NCBI RefSeq assembly: GCF_900111125.1
Contig: NZ_FOGE01000026.1
Span: forward strand, 1-62,663
DNA: 62,663 bases
Origin: Sphingobium sp. YR768
Lineage (GTDB): Bacteria; Pseudomonadota; Alphaproteobacteria; Sphingomonadales; Sphingomonadaceae
Reading direction: 5' to 3'
Part shown: positions 51,442-60,568 of the stretch, piece after piece
How positions within the stretch are numbered: the first letter of the stretch is position 1
Layout of the letters: each line of letters opens with the position of its first letter
Position numbers and translations under genes: made by a program
The notes under the pieces: model-generated
What the model was told of the DNA's origin: nothing
What the model saw: only the letters and a program-made list of their open reading frames with translations
Database searches by the model: none

Positions 51442-52701
51442 ATGCGTCGTGTCGTCGTAACCGGCCTTGGCATGGTGAGCCCGCTGGGCGGGAATGTCGA
51501 AACCAGCTGGAAGAATATCATCGCCTCCAAATCGGGCGCGGCCACGATCGCCCGCTTCGACGCCAGCGAATATAAATGCCGCATCGCCTGCGAAGTGAAG
51601 CCCAAGGACCATGAATATGGTTATGACGCTTCGCTCGACGTCGATCACAAGATCCAGCGCCAGGTCGATCCCTTCATCGTCTATGGCATCTCCGCCGCCA
51701 GCGAAGCGCTGCGCGACGCGGGTCTGGACAATATGTCGGAAGAAGAGCGGCTGCGCGCCGGCTGCTCGATCGGTTCGGGCATTGGCGGCCTGCCGGGCAT
51801 CGAAAGCGAATCGCTGGTGCTGGCCAATAAGGGGCCGGGCCGCGTGTCGCCGCACTTCGTCCATGGCCGCCTGATCAACCTGATCTCCGGTCAGGTGTCG
51901 ATCAAATACGGCCTGATGGGGCCTAACCACGCCGTCGTCACCGCCTGTTCGACCGGCGCCCACTCGATCGGCGATGCTGCGCGCATGATCGCGATGGACG
52001 ATGCCGACGTCATGCTGGCGGGCGGCGCGGAAAGCGCGATCTGCCCGATCGGCATCGCCGGCTTCGCGCAGGCGCGCGCGCTCTCGACCGGCTTCAACGA
52101 CACGCCGGAAAAGGCGAGCCGTCCCTATGACGTCAACCGTGACGGCTTCGTCATGGGCGAAGGCGCGGGCGTGGTCGTGCTGGAAGAATATGAGCATGCC
52201 AAGAAGCGCGGCGCCAAGATTTACGCCGAAGTGATCGGCTATGGCCTGTCGGGCGACGCCTATCACGTCACCGCGCCCCACCCGGAAGGCAGCGGCGGTT
52301 TCCGTTCGATGCAGATGGCGCTCAAAAAGTCGGGCCTGTCCCTTGAGGACATCGACTATGTAAACGCGCATGGCACATCGACCCCGCTGGGCGACGAGCT
52401 GGAACTGGGCGCGGTAAAGCGTCTGTTCGGCGACAACCTGTCCACCATGTCGATGTCGTCCACCAAGTCGGCCATTGGCCATCTGCTGGGCGGCGCGGGC
52501 GCGGTGGAAAGCATCTTCTGCATCCTCGCCATGCGCGACCAGATCGTCCCGCCGACGCTCAACCTCGATGAACCGAGCGAAAGCTGCAAGGGCGTGGACC
52601 TGGTCCCGCACGTCGCCAAGGAACGCAAGGTGCGCGCGGTGCTGAACAACTCGTTCGGCTTCGGCGGCACCAACGCCTCGCTGATCATGAAGGCGATCTG
52701 A
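51442..52701 (+). CDS. fabF: 3-oxoacyl-ACP synthase II
   Basis: This 419-residue condensing enzyme extends acyl chains. It has the catalytic Cys169 in VVTACSTGAHS, His in NAHGTSTPLGD and His in AIGHLLGGAG. The start at 51442 has GGAG upstream; the longer frame adds an atypical 16-residue leader. It is followed by a palindromic repeat and mltG, as in many proteobacterial fab clusters. Confidence 0.97.
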   Translation: MRRVVVTGLGMVSPLGGNVETSWKNIIASKSGAATIARFDASEYKCRIACEVKPKDHEYGYDASLDVDHKIQRQVDPFIVYGISAASEALRDAGLDNMSEEERLRAGCSIGSGIGGLPGIESESLVLANKGPGRVSPHFVHGRLINLISGQVSIKYGLMGPNHAVVTACSTGAHSIGDAARMIAMDDADVMLAGGAESAICPIGIAGFAQARALSTGFNDTPEKASRPYDVNRDGFVMGEGAGVVVLEEYEHAKKRGAKIYAEVIGYGLSGDAYHVTAPHPEGSGGFRSMQMALKKSGLSLEDIDYVNAHGTSTPLGDELELGAVKRLFGDNLSTMSMSSTKSAIGHLLGGAGAVESIFCILAMRDQIVPPTLNLDEPSESCKGVDLVPHVAKERKVRAVLNNSFGFGGTNASLIMKAI

Positions 52702-52710
52702 CATTGAACC

Positions 52711-52778
52711 GTCATTGCGAGCGGAGCGAAGCAATCCATCGTCACCCACATGGATTGCTTCGCTCCGCTCGCAATGAC
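52711..52778. repeat. CATTGCGAGCG palindromic repeat, copy 1
   Basis: Arms of 29 bases (52711-52739 starting GTCATTGCGAGCGGAGCG; 52750-52778 ending GCTCGCAATGAC) are perfectly complementary. Copies 2 and 3 are at 53799 and 60569. Confidence 0.9.
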
Positions 52779-52819
52779 GAGATCGGTTGACGGCTATGGC
52801 AAGACGATCGGGAAATCCC

Positions 52820-53791
52820 ATGCGCCGCCTTGGCTGCATCATTATGCTGATCGGCCTCATCGTCGCGGCCTTCATCGCCTTCCGCTTCGTCCATGGCTGG
52901 AGCGAGCAGGGGCCGGCCACCAGGGATGTCAGTATCACCGTGCCGGAGGGATCGACCCTGTCGGACGCGGCGGTGCTGCTGAAACAGGCGGGGGCCGTGC
53001 GCTCCGCCGACGCTTTCCTGACCCGCGCCAAGGTGTTCGGCGGCGGCAAGTCGATCAAGGCGGGCGAATTCATCATCCCCGCCGGCGCCAGCAACAGCGA
53101 TATCCTGTCCATCCTTCAGGGCGGCAAGACGCTCACGCGCCTCATCACCATCCCCGAAGGCATGCCGTCCATCCTCGTCTATGAGCGGTTGATGGCGAAC
53201 GACCAGCTGACCGGCGACATCAAGGTGCCCGAAGAAGGCAGCGTGCTGCCCGATAGCTATGCCTTCGACAAGGGGGAAGCGCGCGCCGTGGTGCTCAAGC
53301 GCATGCAGGACGCGATGGACAAGGCGCTGGCCAGGCTGTGGGCGGAACGCGACCCCGGCACCATCGCCAAGTCCCCGCGCGAAGCCATCATCCTGGCCAG
53401 CATCGTGGAAAAGGAAACCGGCGTCCCGGCGGAACGGCCTATGGTCGCGGGCGTCTACTCCAACCGTCTGCGCACCAACATGATGCTTCAGGCCGATCCG
53501 ACGATCATCTACCCGATCACCAAGGGCAAGCCGCTGGGCCGCCGCATCCGCAAATCGGAAATCGCGGCGGTCAATGATTACAACACCTATGCCATGACCG
53601 GCCTGCCCAAGGGGCCGATCGCCAATCCGGGCCGCCTGTCCATCCTCGCGGTGCTGCACCCGGCCCAGACCAAGGCGCTCTATTTCGTCGCCGACGGCAA
53701 GGGCGGCCATATCTTCGCCGACACCTACCAGCAGCATAATGAAAATGTGCGCAAATGGTTCGAAATCCGCCGGTCGCGCGGGGAGCTTTGA
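52820..53791 (+). CDS. mltG: Endolytic murein transglycosylase MltG
   Basis: This 323-residue enzyme cuts nascent peptidoglycan and probably fixes glycan chain length. One N-terminal membrane helix (LGCIIMLIGLIVAAFIAFRFV) precedes a LysM-like part and the YceG domain with catalytic Glu in ASIVEKETGVPAERPMVAGV. MLQADPTIIYPI and NTYAMTGLPKGPIANPG are hallmark segments. The start at 52820 is preferred over 52787 by length and ribosome site. Confidence 0.95.
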   Translation: MRRLGCIIMLIGLIVAAFIAFRFVHGWSEQGPATRDVSITVPEGSTLSDAAVLLKQAGAVRSADAFLTRAKVFGGGKSIKAGEFIIPAGASNSDILSILQGGKTLTRLITIPEGMPSILVYERLMANDQLTGDIKVPEEGSVLPDSYAFDKGEARAVVLKRMQDAMDKALARLWAERDPGTIAKSPREAIILASIVEKETGVPAERPMVAGVYSNRLRTNMMLQADPTIIYPITKGKPLGRRIRKSEIAAVNDYNTYAMTGLPKGPIANPGRLSILAVLHPAQTKALYFVADGKGGHIFADTYQQHNENVRKWFEIRRSRGEL

Positions 53792-53798
53792 AGAATTC

Positions 53799-53865
53799 GT
53801 CATTGCGAGCGCAGCGAAGCAATCCAATGGTGCGTCATGGATTGCTTCGCTGCGCTCGCAATGAC
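53799..53865. repeat. CATTGCGAGCG palindromic repeat, copy 2
   Basis: The arms start GTCATTGCGAGCGCAGCG and end CGCTCGCAATGAC, with one compensated change (G/C) relative to copy 1. It lies directly after mltG. Confidence 0.9.
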
Positions 53866-53870
53866 GATAT

Positions 53871-54293
53871 TTATCGAATGCCCCCCTTCGCCAGCTGGGC
53901 CGTGGCATAGCGCCATTGCAGGATCGCGATCACGAAGATCAGGATCGGGAAGGCCGTGGCCACCGCCACGCCCTTGATCGCGATGATGTCGGTGGCGATG
54001 AAGACATAGCCGAACTGCACCACCACGGCGATCAGCGACAGCAGGAACAGTGGCACGGCGACCCGCCGACGCAGCAGCAATGCGATCGCGCCGCCCGTTC
54101 CGGCCAGCACTGCGACGGCATAGTCCAGCCACAGCCAGGCCGGCATCGCGGCGAAAATCTTCGCTCCGCCCGGATCCGTCTTTTCCAGTGCGTTGAGGTC
54201 CATCATATATTGCATGACGAAGGATGCGACGCCCATCAGGTTCCACAGCAGGAACGCGATGGCGATGAGGATGAAGGATCGTGGTGCCGACAT
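53871..54293 (-). CDS. Four-helix membrane protein
   Basis: This 140-residue protein has four hydrophobic helices (FILIAIAFLLWNLMGVASFVM; LWLDYAVAVLAGTGGAIALLL; VPLFLLSLIAVVVQFGYVFIA; VATAFPILIFVIAILQW). The WNLMGVASFVMQYMMD segment is typical of small sphingomonad membrane proteins that I recall but cannot name. It is divergent from the 2'-5' RNA ligase-like gene. Function unknown. Confidence 0.65.
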   Translation of the reverse strand: MSAPRSFILIAIAFLLWNLMGVASFVMQYMMDLNALEKTDPGGAKIFAAMPAWLWLDYAVAVLAGTGGAIALLLRRRVAVPLFLLSLIAVVVQFGYVFIATDIIAIKGVAVATAFPILIFVIAILQWRYATAQLAKGGIR

Positions 54294-54386
54294 GGTGACT
54301 CCCTCCCGAATAGGCGGCCCGCCGTTGCGCGACCGTCATGATCGCATCCTACGCTTTGTCGCGGCAGGGGGGAAGCCGGGGATGAC

Positions 54387-54920
54387 ATGCTGACGCCCCA
54401 TGGCGGGACAGGCGGGGAGGGCGCCCCGATCATCGTCACGGCGCTGCTGGGCCGCGCGGATTTCGCCTGGGCCGATGGCCTGCGCCGCGCCCATTTCCCG
54501 CCCGAGCGCAATCTGATCCCGGCGCATCTGACCCTGTTCCACCATTTGCCGCCCTCCGCGCTGGCGGAGGTGGCGGCGCGCCTCAAGCGCCTGTGCGCCG
54601 GACCGCCACCGGCCGCGCGCCTGACGGAGGTGATGCTGCTGGGACGGGGCGTCGCCTTCCGCGTCGACAGTCCGGACCTGATGGCGATGCGGGAGGAGTT
54701 GGCGGAGGCCTTTACGGGCCTGCTGACCCCGCAGGATCAGGCCCGGCCCCGGCTGCATGTCACGGTCCAGAACAAGGTGTCGCCGCAGGAAGCGAAAGTG
54801 CTGGCGGCGCAACTCCGCGCCGATTTCCGCCCCCGCCCGCTGACGATCGCGGGCCTTGCCGCCTGGCATTATCGCGGCGGGCCGTGGGAACCGGCGATGC
54901 AGGCGATGTTCAGGGGATGA
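54387..54920 (+). CDS. 2'-5' RNA ligase-family protein
   Basis: This 177-residue protein has two HxT motifs typical of the 2H phosphoesterase superfamily: IPAHLTLFHHLP and RLHVTVQNKV. Such proteins ligate or hydrolyse 2'-5' or cyclic phosphates in RNA or small molecules. The N-terminal ten residues are disordered. The true substrate is unknown. A hairpin repeat follows the stop. Confidence 0.82.
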   Translation: MLTPHGGTGGEGAPIIVTALLGRADFAWADGLRRAHFPPERNLIPAHLTLFHHLPPSALAEVAARLKRLCAGPPPAARLTEVMLLGRGVAFRVDSPDLMAMREELAEAFTGLLTPQDQARPRLHVTVQNKVSPQEAKVLAAQLRADFRPRPLTIAGLAAWHYRGGPWEPAMQAMFRG

Positions 54921-54921
54921 C

Positions 54922-54997
54922 GTGCTCCTGCGAAAGCAGGAGCCTAAGGCAATTAGGTGCGCCTTACCGCCCTGGGCTCCTGCTTTCGCAGGAGCAC
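54922..54997. repeat. 23-bp inverted repeat after the ligase gene
   Basis: A left arm (54922-54944, GTGCTCCTGCGAAAGCAG and on) and a right arm (54975-54997, GGCTCCTGCTTTCGCAGG and on) are perfect reverse complements. Each arm contains an inner small hairpin as well. It lies 1 base after the stop of the ligase gene. Confidence 0.88.
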
Positions 54998-55010
54998 CAA
55001 AGCAAAGGGA

Positions 55011-56237
55011 TCAGGCCAGCCCTACTTCCTTCAGCGGCACGCTCGCATCGGCCAGTTGCGCCACATCCAGCGCCGCGCCGGCCAGCACATGCGCGCGGCC
55101 CTGCACATAATCCTTGACCATGTTGACGCAATCGAGCGCGATCACCTTGCCACCCTTCAGATACACGACCGAAAAGCTGCGATTGGCGGTGTCGCCGCGC
55201 AGCACCGCCTGGTCGAAGCCGGTCGACAGGCCGACCGTCTGGAGCTTGAGATCATATTGGTTCGACCAGAACCAGGGCACCGCGTCATAGGCCTCTTCCT
55301 TGCCCAATATATGGGCGACGGCGACCTTCGCCTGATCGTTTGCATTCTGCACCGATTCCAGCCGCATCTGCGCGCCGCCGGCAAAGCGGTTGGCATGCGA
55401 TGCGCAATCGCCCACGGCATAGACGTCGGGCAGGCTGGTGCGGCAATATGCGTCCACGTCCACGCCATTGCCGCCCGCCGCGCCTGCGGCGATCAGCGGG
55501 CCGGTTTCGGGAATGATGCCGATGCCCACGATCACCATGTCGGTTTCGATCCGCTCGCCATCAGCCATCAGCACGGCAGTGGCCTTGCCGTCCTTGACCT
55601 CGATACAATCCATCCGCGCCCCGGTGCGCAGGTCGACGCCATGGGCGCGATGCTCCGCTTCATAGAAGCGCGACAAATCCTCGCCCGCCACGCGCGCCAG
55701 CACCCGGTCCAGCGCCTCCAGCAGCACCACCGTCTTGCCGAATTTCGACAGCACGGCCGCCGCCTCCAGCCCGATATAGCCGCCGCCGATGATGGTCACA
55801 TGATTGATGCTGTCGATCTTCGCCATCATCGCGTCGACATCGTCGCGGCGGCGCACGGCATGCACGTTGATCGCGTCCGCGCCATTGCAGGTCAGCATGC
55901 GCGGGCTGCCGCCGGTGCACCAGATCAGCTTGTCATAGCCAATCTCTTCCTCGCCCACGGTCACGAACTTGCCGACCGGATCGACGCTCTTCACGCGCTT
56001 GCCCAGCAGCATGTCGACCTTGCGCTCGTCCCAGAAGGCGGCCGGGCGGATCAGGATACGGTCGAAGCTCTTGTCGCCCGCGAAATATTCCTTCGACAGC
56101 GGCGGGCGTTCATAGGGCGGATAGTGCTCGTCCCCGATCATCGCCACCGTGCCCTCAAAGCCCAGTTGCCGCAGCGATATCGCCGCCTGCGCACCCGCAT
56201 GGCCCGCACCCACGATCAGAACGTCATAATAGCTCAT
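55011..56237 (-). CDS. FAD-dependent ferredoxin reductase
   Basis: This 408-residue NAD(P)H:ferredoxin/rubredoxin reductase has two dinucleotide folds: GAGHAG near residue 10 for FAD and GGGYIGLEAA near 150 for NADH, with the FAD-binding DVYAVGDCASHAN and a C-terminal domain (FWSNQYDLKLQTVGLS). It would pass electrons from NADH to a [2Fe-2S] protein serving a P450 or dioxygenase. No partner gene is adjacent, so the partner is unknown. Confidence 0.9.
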   Translation of the reverse strand: MSYYDVLIVGAGHAGAQAAISLRQLGFEGTVAMIGDEHYPPYERPPLSKEYFAGDKSFDRILIRPAAFWDERKVDMLLGKRVKSVDPVGKFVTVGEEEIGYDKLIWCTGGSPRMLTCNGADAINVHAVRRRDDVDAMMAKIDSINHVTIIGGGYIGLEAAAVLSKFGKTVVLLEALDRVLARVAGEDLSRFYEAEHRAHGVDLRTGARMDCIEVKDGKATAVLMADGERIETDMVIVGIGIIPETGPLIAAGAAGGNGVDVDAYCRTSLPDVYAVGDCASHANRFAGGAQMRLESVQNANDQAKVAVAHILGKEEAYDAVPWFWSNQYDLKLQTVGLSTGFDQAVLRGDTANRSFSVVYLKGGKVIALDCVNMVKDYVQGRAHVLAGAALDVAQLADASVPLKEVGLA

Positions 56238-56391
56238 TCGCGCACCATCCTCTTATGCCCTGTTTGGCAGGCTGATTGGCGCGCTTTCGCGTTTGACGCA
56301 AGGCTGATCTGCCGCTGCGGAATGGCCCAGAGATTATCATGACCTGGCCTCCGACAGGGACGATATTGTCGGATTGATATATACAATAGTT

Positions 56392-57468
56392 CTAATTCTG
56401 TACGGCTATGGCAGCATCTCCATTGTACAAATCCATTGCGATTTCATCAGGGGCAATCCGTTTAAGCGCCGGAAGATCGAACAGCCAGTCGCATTTGCCT
56501 GCCAGGAGCAGGCGATGCGCAACCAGTGAGGTTGCTATGATAGGCGGCACCAGCAGGACGGGCACGATCATCCCGAACCAGAAATTGCCGAGAAGCGCCT
56601 GGGGCGCAAACAACGCAATCGCGGCCGCAATAGCCGGGAGAATGAGAAAGTGGATCAGATAAATCGGCAATGTGCGGTGCGCGAGCCAGGTTGATGACGG
56701 CACCAGCCGCGGCATGCGGGTTGCAACCATCTGGCTGAACTGTATGCCAAAGGCCGTGGCGATGATATCGACCGGCAGGAAGTAAGTGTCATTGGCTACG
56801 CTCATGATTGCCCCGACAGCAAATGCCAGCCCGAGAAGAGCCGTTCGCTTCGCCGTCGCACTATGTGCGAATGCAAGTATTTGGCTTTTCAGGCGCACGC
56901 CGGCCATGAAGAATATCGCACATCGCAAGATCTTGTGCTGCTGACCCGGCAAGGCGTCCTTACAGATCGTGCCGACGATCGAAAGCAGCACGCAGCCGGC
57001 AAGGACAACCATCACCGGCAGCTTCAAGGTCATCTTTGAGAGGACATAATAGATCGCCAGCGCAGCCAGATACCAGGACAGCGCGACCAGCATGCTGACC
57101 TCAGCCAGAACACGCGCGAATATGTTTTCGATCGCCTGCACGGAAACCACTGGAGTCGCGATCGCTGTGATCAAACCCCAAACGACATACAGGTATAGCG
57201 GCTTGTATAGCCGCTTGCGGAGGGGCGCCGCCTTGGGGCGTAGAATAGAATCTGATGCGAGCAGGCCGGACACCAGAAAGAACAGGGGCATTCGAACAGG
57301 GCGCATGAACTCGTTCAACATGTACCACAGCGCCTTGTATGACTCCGTGTGGATCCACGGAATCTCGGCAAAATGCGGTTGCCAGTGCATGATCACGACC
57401 AGGATGATGCACCCGGCCTTCGCCACGTTGGGCCAGTCAAGTTGCCGATTTGCGTGAGAAATTTCCAT
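56392..57468 (-). CDS. Acyltransferase-3 family membrane protein
   Basis: This 358-residue protein has about ten membrane helices and acyltransferase-3 motifs: DWPNVAKAGCIILVVIMHW (Arg/His-type first helix), RMPLFFLVSGLLAS, and THRTLPIYLIHFLI-like segment near the C-terminus. Such enzymes O-acylate sugars in polysaccharides or glycans. Base composition is lower in GC than its neighbours, which suggests acquisition. It lies beside tRNA-Met. The substrate is unknown. Confidence 0.85.
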   Translation of the reverse strand: MEISHANRQLDWPNVAKAGCIILVVIMHWQPHFAEIPWIHTESYKALWYMLNEFMRPVRMPLFFLVSGLLASDSILRPKAAPLRKRLYKPLYLYVVWGLITAIATPVVSVQAIENIFARVLAEVSMLVALSWYLAALAIYYVLSKMTLKLPVMVVLAGCVLLSIVGTICKDALPGQQHKILRCAIFFMAGVRLKSQILAFAHSATAKRTALLGLAFAVGAIMSVANDTYFLPVDIIATAFGIQFSQMVATRMPRLVPSSTWLAHRTLPIYLIHFLILPAIAAAIALFAPQALLGNFWFGMIVPVLLVPPIIATSLVAHRLLLAGKCDWLFDLPALKRIAPDEIAMDLYNGDAAIAVQN

Positions 57469-57703
57469 GCCGTTATGCCCCAGTAATGATTTGGGGCGTA
57501 ACCAGTGGTGGTTCCCTAAAGGTTAAACTGGCCAGCAGGAATTCACACAAATATTGTTAGAGTCTGTCTGGCCGGGCCAATCAGGCGTCCGGTTCAGTAT
57601 CTTCGCACGTGTAAAGGTCTGGAAATGCGCTACGCGGTGCTCCACGCGAAATAGCCAGCATTGCAGGATGGGGATGGGCTATAAGTTGGCGATTTCTATA
57701 AAA

Positions 57704-57780
57704 TGGTAGCGGAGGAGGGACTTGAACCCCCGACACGCGGATTATGATTCCGCTGCTCTAACCAGCTGAGCTACTCCGCC
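57704..57780 (-). tRNA. tRNA-Met (elongator, anticodon CAT)
   Basis: The minus strand folds as a 77-base cloverleaf: acceptor GGCGGAG with CTCCGCT, D-arm AGCTCAGCTGGTTAGAGC, anticodon stem GCGGA/TCCGC with loop ATCATAA, T-arm GGGGGTTCAAGTCCC, encoded CCA. The D-arm and first base pair suit the elongator type; tRNA-Ile2 with a modified CAT is less likely. Confidence 0.93.
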
Positions 57781-58055
57781 CCAAAGGGCCTCGCCGGGGC
57801 AGTGCCCTGCGGTGAGGCGGGCCTATACGCATGGGCAGGGGGGCGGTCAACCGGGATAAGGGTAAAAATTTGGATCATGGCGACGAGGCCGTGATGCCGC
57901 CCGCGCGAACGATCCGGTGCGCGCTTTCCGCCATCATCCCTAACTGGCCGAGAACCTTTTTGCCGCCTGCGATTTTTATCTTGCAATCGGTGCGGCGCGG
58001 CGCACTAATATTGCAATGCACAACCGGGCCTGCTGGCCGAGGGAGGATTGTCCAC

Positions 58056-59465
58056 TTGCCCTTCCATGAAATGTTTGAGCCCGACGGTTCGATACGCCCC
58101 TGTTACGACGAAGTGCAGAAATGGGTGGAGCGAACCGGCATTGCCGGGCTCAATCGCCGCATGGACGAGGCGGAGGCGATCTTTCGTCGCATCGGCATCA
58201 CCTTCGCCGTCTATGGCGAGGGCGGCGATCCCGAACGGCTGATCCCGTTCGACCTGCTGCCGCGCATCTTCACCGCGAATGAATGGCGCATCCTGGACAA
58301 GGGCATTCGTCAGCGGGCGCGGGCGCTCAACGCCTTCCTGCATGACGTCTATCATCGCGGCGAGATCGTGAAGGCCGGCATCATGCCCGCCGACATCATC
58401 TACAAGAACAGCGCCTATCTCGCCGAAATGGCCGACTTCACCCCGCCGGGGAAGGTCTACAGCCATATCGTCGGCATCGATATCGTCCGCACCGGGCCGG
58501 GCAGCTTCGAGGTGCTGGAGGATAATTGCCGCACCCCTTCGGGCGTCTCCTACATGCTCGAAAATCGCGAGATCATGACGCGCATGTTCCCCGAACTGTT
58601 CGCGCAGGGCGTGGTCGCGCCGGTCGATGATTATCCCGCCGAATTGCTCAAGAGCCTCAAGGAAGTCGCGCCGCCCGCCTGCAAGGGCGATCCGGTCGTC
58701 GTCGTCCTGACCCCCGGTTCGCTCAACAGCGCCTATTATGAGCACAGCTTCCTGGCCGACCTGATGGGCGTGGAACTGGTCGAGCCGGCGGATCTGTTCG
58801 TCGACAATGACCGGGTGTGGATGAAGACCACGCTGGGGCCAAAGGCGGTCGACGTCATCTATCGCCGCATCGACGACGAATATATCGATCCGCTGGTGTT
58901 CCGTCCTGACAGCCTGCTGGGCGTGCCGGGCATCTTCAACGTCTATCGCAATGGCGGCGTCACGCTCGCCTCCGCGCCGGGCGCGGGGATCGCGGACGAC
59001 AAGGCGGTCTATATCTATGTGCCGGAGATGATCCGCTTCTATCTGGGCGAGAAGCCGATCCTGGACAATATCCAGACCTGGCAATGCGGCAAGCCCGACG
59101 AACTGAAATATGTGCTGGAAAACCTGCACGAACTGGTCGCCAAGGAAGTGCATGGTTCGGGTGGCTACGGCATGCTGATCGGTCCCAAGTCGACCAGGGA
59201 CGAAGTCGCCGCCTATGCCGAGCGGATCAAGGCCAATCCCGGCGAATTCATCGCCCAGCCGACGCTGGACCTGTCCACCGTGCCGACGCTTGGGCCAGCG
59301 GCCGTGGTCGGCCGCCATGCCGACTTCCGCCCCTATTGCCTCGTCGGCAAGCAGATCCGCCTCGTCCCCGGCGGCCTGACCCGCGTTGCGCTGACCGAAG
59401 GGTCGCTGGTGGTGAATTCCAGCCAGGGCGGCGGGGTCAAGGATACATGGGTGTTGCAGGACTGA
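58056..59465 (+). CDS. Circularly permuted ATP-grasp protein (Anbu cluster)
   Basis: This 469-residue protein is a DUF404/DUF407 (circularly permuted ATP-grasp) amidoligase-like enzyme: IFTANEWRILDKGIRQRARALNAFLHDVYH, LEDNCRTPSGVSYMLENR, VVVLTPGSLNSAYYEH, GGYGMLIGPKS. The family is proposed to form peptide bonds. I chose the TTG at 58056 because GGGAGGA sits 8 bases before it; an ATG at 58071 is too distant. It is the first gene of the ATP-grasp, alpha-E, transglutaminase, Anbu set. Confidence 0.9.
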   Translation: MPFHEMFEPDGSIRPCYDEVQKWVERTGIAGLNRRMDEAEAIFRRIGITFAVYGEGGDPERLIPFDLLPRIFTANEWRILDKGIRQRARALNAFLHDVYHRGEIVKAGIMPADIIYKNSAYLAEMADFTPPGKVYSHIVGIDIVRTGPGSFEVLEDNCRTPSGVSYMLENREIMTRMFPELFAQGVVAPVDDYPAELLKSLKEVAPPACKGDPVVVVLTPGSLNSAYYEHSFLADLMGVELVEPADLFVDNDRVWMKTTLGPKAVDVIYRRIDDEYIDPLVFRPDSLLGVPGIFNVYRNGGVTLASAPGAGIADDKAVYIYVPEMIRFYLGEKPILDNIQTWQCGKPDELKYVLENLHELVAKEVHGSGGYGMLIGPKSTRDEVAAYAERIKANPGEFIAQPTLDLSTVPTLGPAAVVGRHADFRPYCLVGKQIRLVPGGLTRVALTEGSLVVNSSQGGGVKDTWVLQD

Positions 59466-59494
59466 TGGGGATGCATTTTTTGACCACCTCTCAA

Positions 59495-59591
59495 CCGTTC
59501 GGGCTGAGCCTGTCGAAGCCCATTACTGAGCGAAGCCGAAGGGACTTCGCTTCGCTCTGCCCCGCCCTTCGACTTCGCTCAGGGCGAACGG
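59495..59591. repeat. CCGTTCGGGCTGAGC palindromic repeat, copy 2
   Basis: This copy starts CCGTTCGGGCTGAGCCTGTC and ends TTCGCTCAGGGCGAACGG. It shares both arms with the copy at 42482-42578, while the spacer differs. It lies between the ATP-grasp and alpha-E genes. Confidence 0.85.
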
Positions 59592-59607
59592 AATGTGAGA
59601 CCAAGTC

Positions 59608-60540
59608 ATGCTGAGCCGGACCGCCGAAAATCTCTACTGGATGGCGCGCTATATGGAGCGGGCCGAAGCCACCGCGCGCCTGCTGACCATGGGGCAGCGG
59701 ATGGCGATCCTGCCGGGCGCGCATCATCGCGACGAATGGCGTTCCGTGGTCCGCGCGACCGGGGCGGGGCATCAATTTCCCGAAGGCACGATCGTCACCG
59801 AAAGCGACGCCATCGCCTATCTGATGCTGGACGGTGACAATCCCAGTTCGATCCGCTCCTGCCTGCTGAAAGCCCGCGCCAATGCCAAGTCGGCGCGCAC
59901 CATGCTGACGCAGGATATGTGGGAATCGCTGAACGAGGGCTGGCGCAAGCTCGACAGCTATGATGTCAGCGAAGCGCGCCAGCAGCTCCCGACGCTGATC
60001 GACTGGGTCAAGACCCGCGTCATGACCTTCCGAGGCGCCGCCCATTCGGGCCAGCTGCGCAACGAGGGGCATGATTTCCTGCGCACCGGCTCCGCGCTGG
60101 AACGGGCGCAGATGACGCTGCGCCTGCTCGACGTCAAATATTATGTCCTGCTGCCCGAAACCGAAGTGATCGGCGGCAATCGCGACCATTATCAATGGAC
60201 TTCGGTCCTCTATGCCCTGTCGGGCGCGCGCGCCTATCATCATGTCTATGGCGGCACCTATACGCCCTGGCAGATCACCGATTTCCTGATGCTCAACCGG
60301 CTGTTCCCGCGCAGCGTCGCCTATTGCTACGACCAGCTGGCCTATCGCCTCAACCGCCTGGCCGGCTGGCACAATGCGAAGGGCCCCTGCAACGACACGG
60401 TGCAGGAAATGGTCGCCGGCCTGGAACAGCAGGACAGCGGCGAAATCTTCCGCCGGGGCCTGCACGAAACGGTGCAGAACGGCCTGATGATGACCAACCG
60501 GCTGGGCGCCGAAATCGCCCAGACCTATCATTTCGGCTGA
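59608..60540 (+). CDS. Alpha-E domain protein (Anbu cluster)
   Basis: This 310-residue all-helical protein matches the alpha-E (DUF403) family by its N-terminus LSRTAENLYWMARYMERAEATARLL and the conserved later helices (DQLAYRLNRLAGWHN; GLHETVQNGLMMTNRLGAEIAQTYHF). The role is unknown, but it always travels with the ATP-grasp protein. It has a downstream palindrome before the transglutaminase gene. Confidence 0.92.
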   Translation: MLSRTAENLYWMARYMERAEATARLLTMGQRMAILPGAHHRDEWRSVVRATGAGHQFPEGTIVTESDAIAYLMLDGDNPSSIRSCLLKARANAKSARTMLTQDMWESLNEGWRKLDSYDVSEARQQLPTLIDWVKTRVMTFRGAAHSGQLRNEGHDFLRTGSALERAQMTLRLLDVKYYVLLPETEVIGGNRDHYQWTSVLYALSGARAYHHVYGGTYTPWQITDFLMLNRLFPRSVAYCYDQLAYRLNRLAGWHNAKGPCNDTVQEMVAGLEQQDSGEIFRRGLHETVQNGLMMTNRLGAEIAQTYHFG

Positions 60541-60568
60541 GGAGGGCGCGTTTGGCTTCCCCTCTCAC

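Noticed and set aside
51391..53112. 573-codon minus-strand open frame over fabF and mltG
   Set aside because: It runs across the palindromic repeat and against two clear enzymes; no domain.
57704..57780. tRNA-Met as an attachment site for the acyltransferase region
   Set aside because: No second copy of the tRNA 3' end and no integrase were found within the lower-GC stretch.
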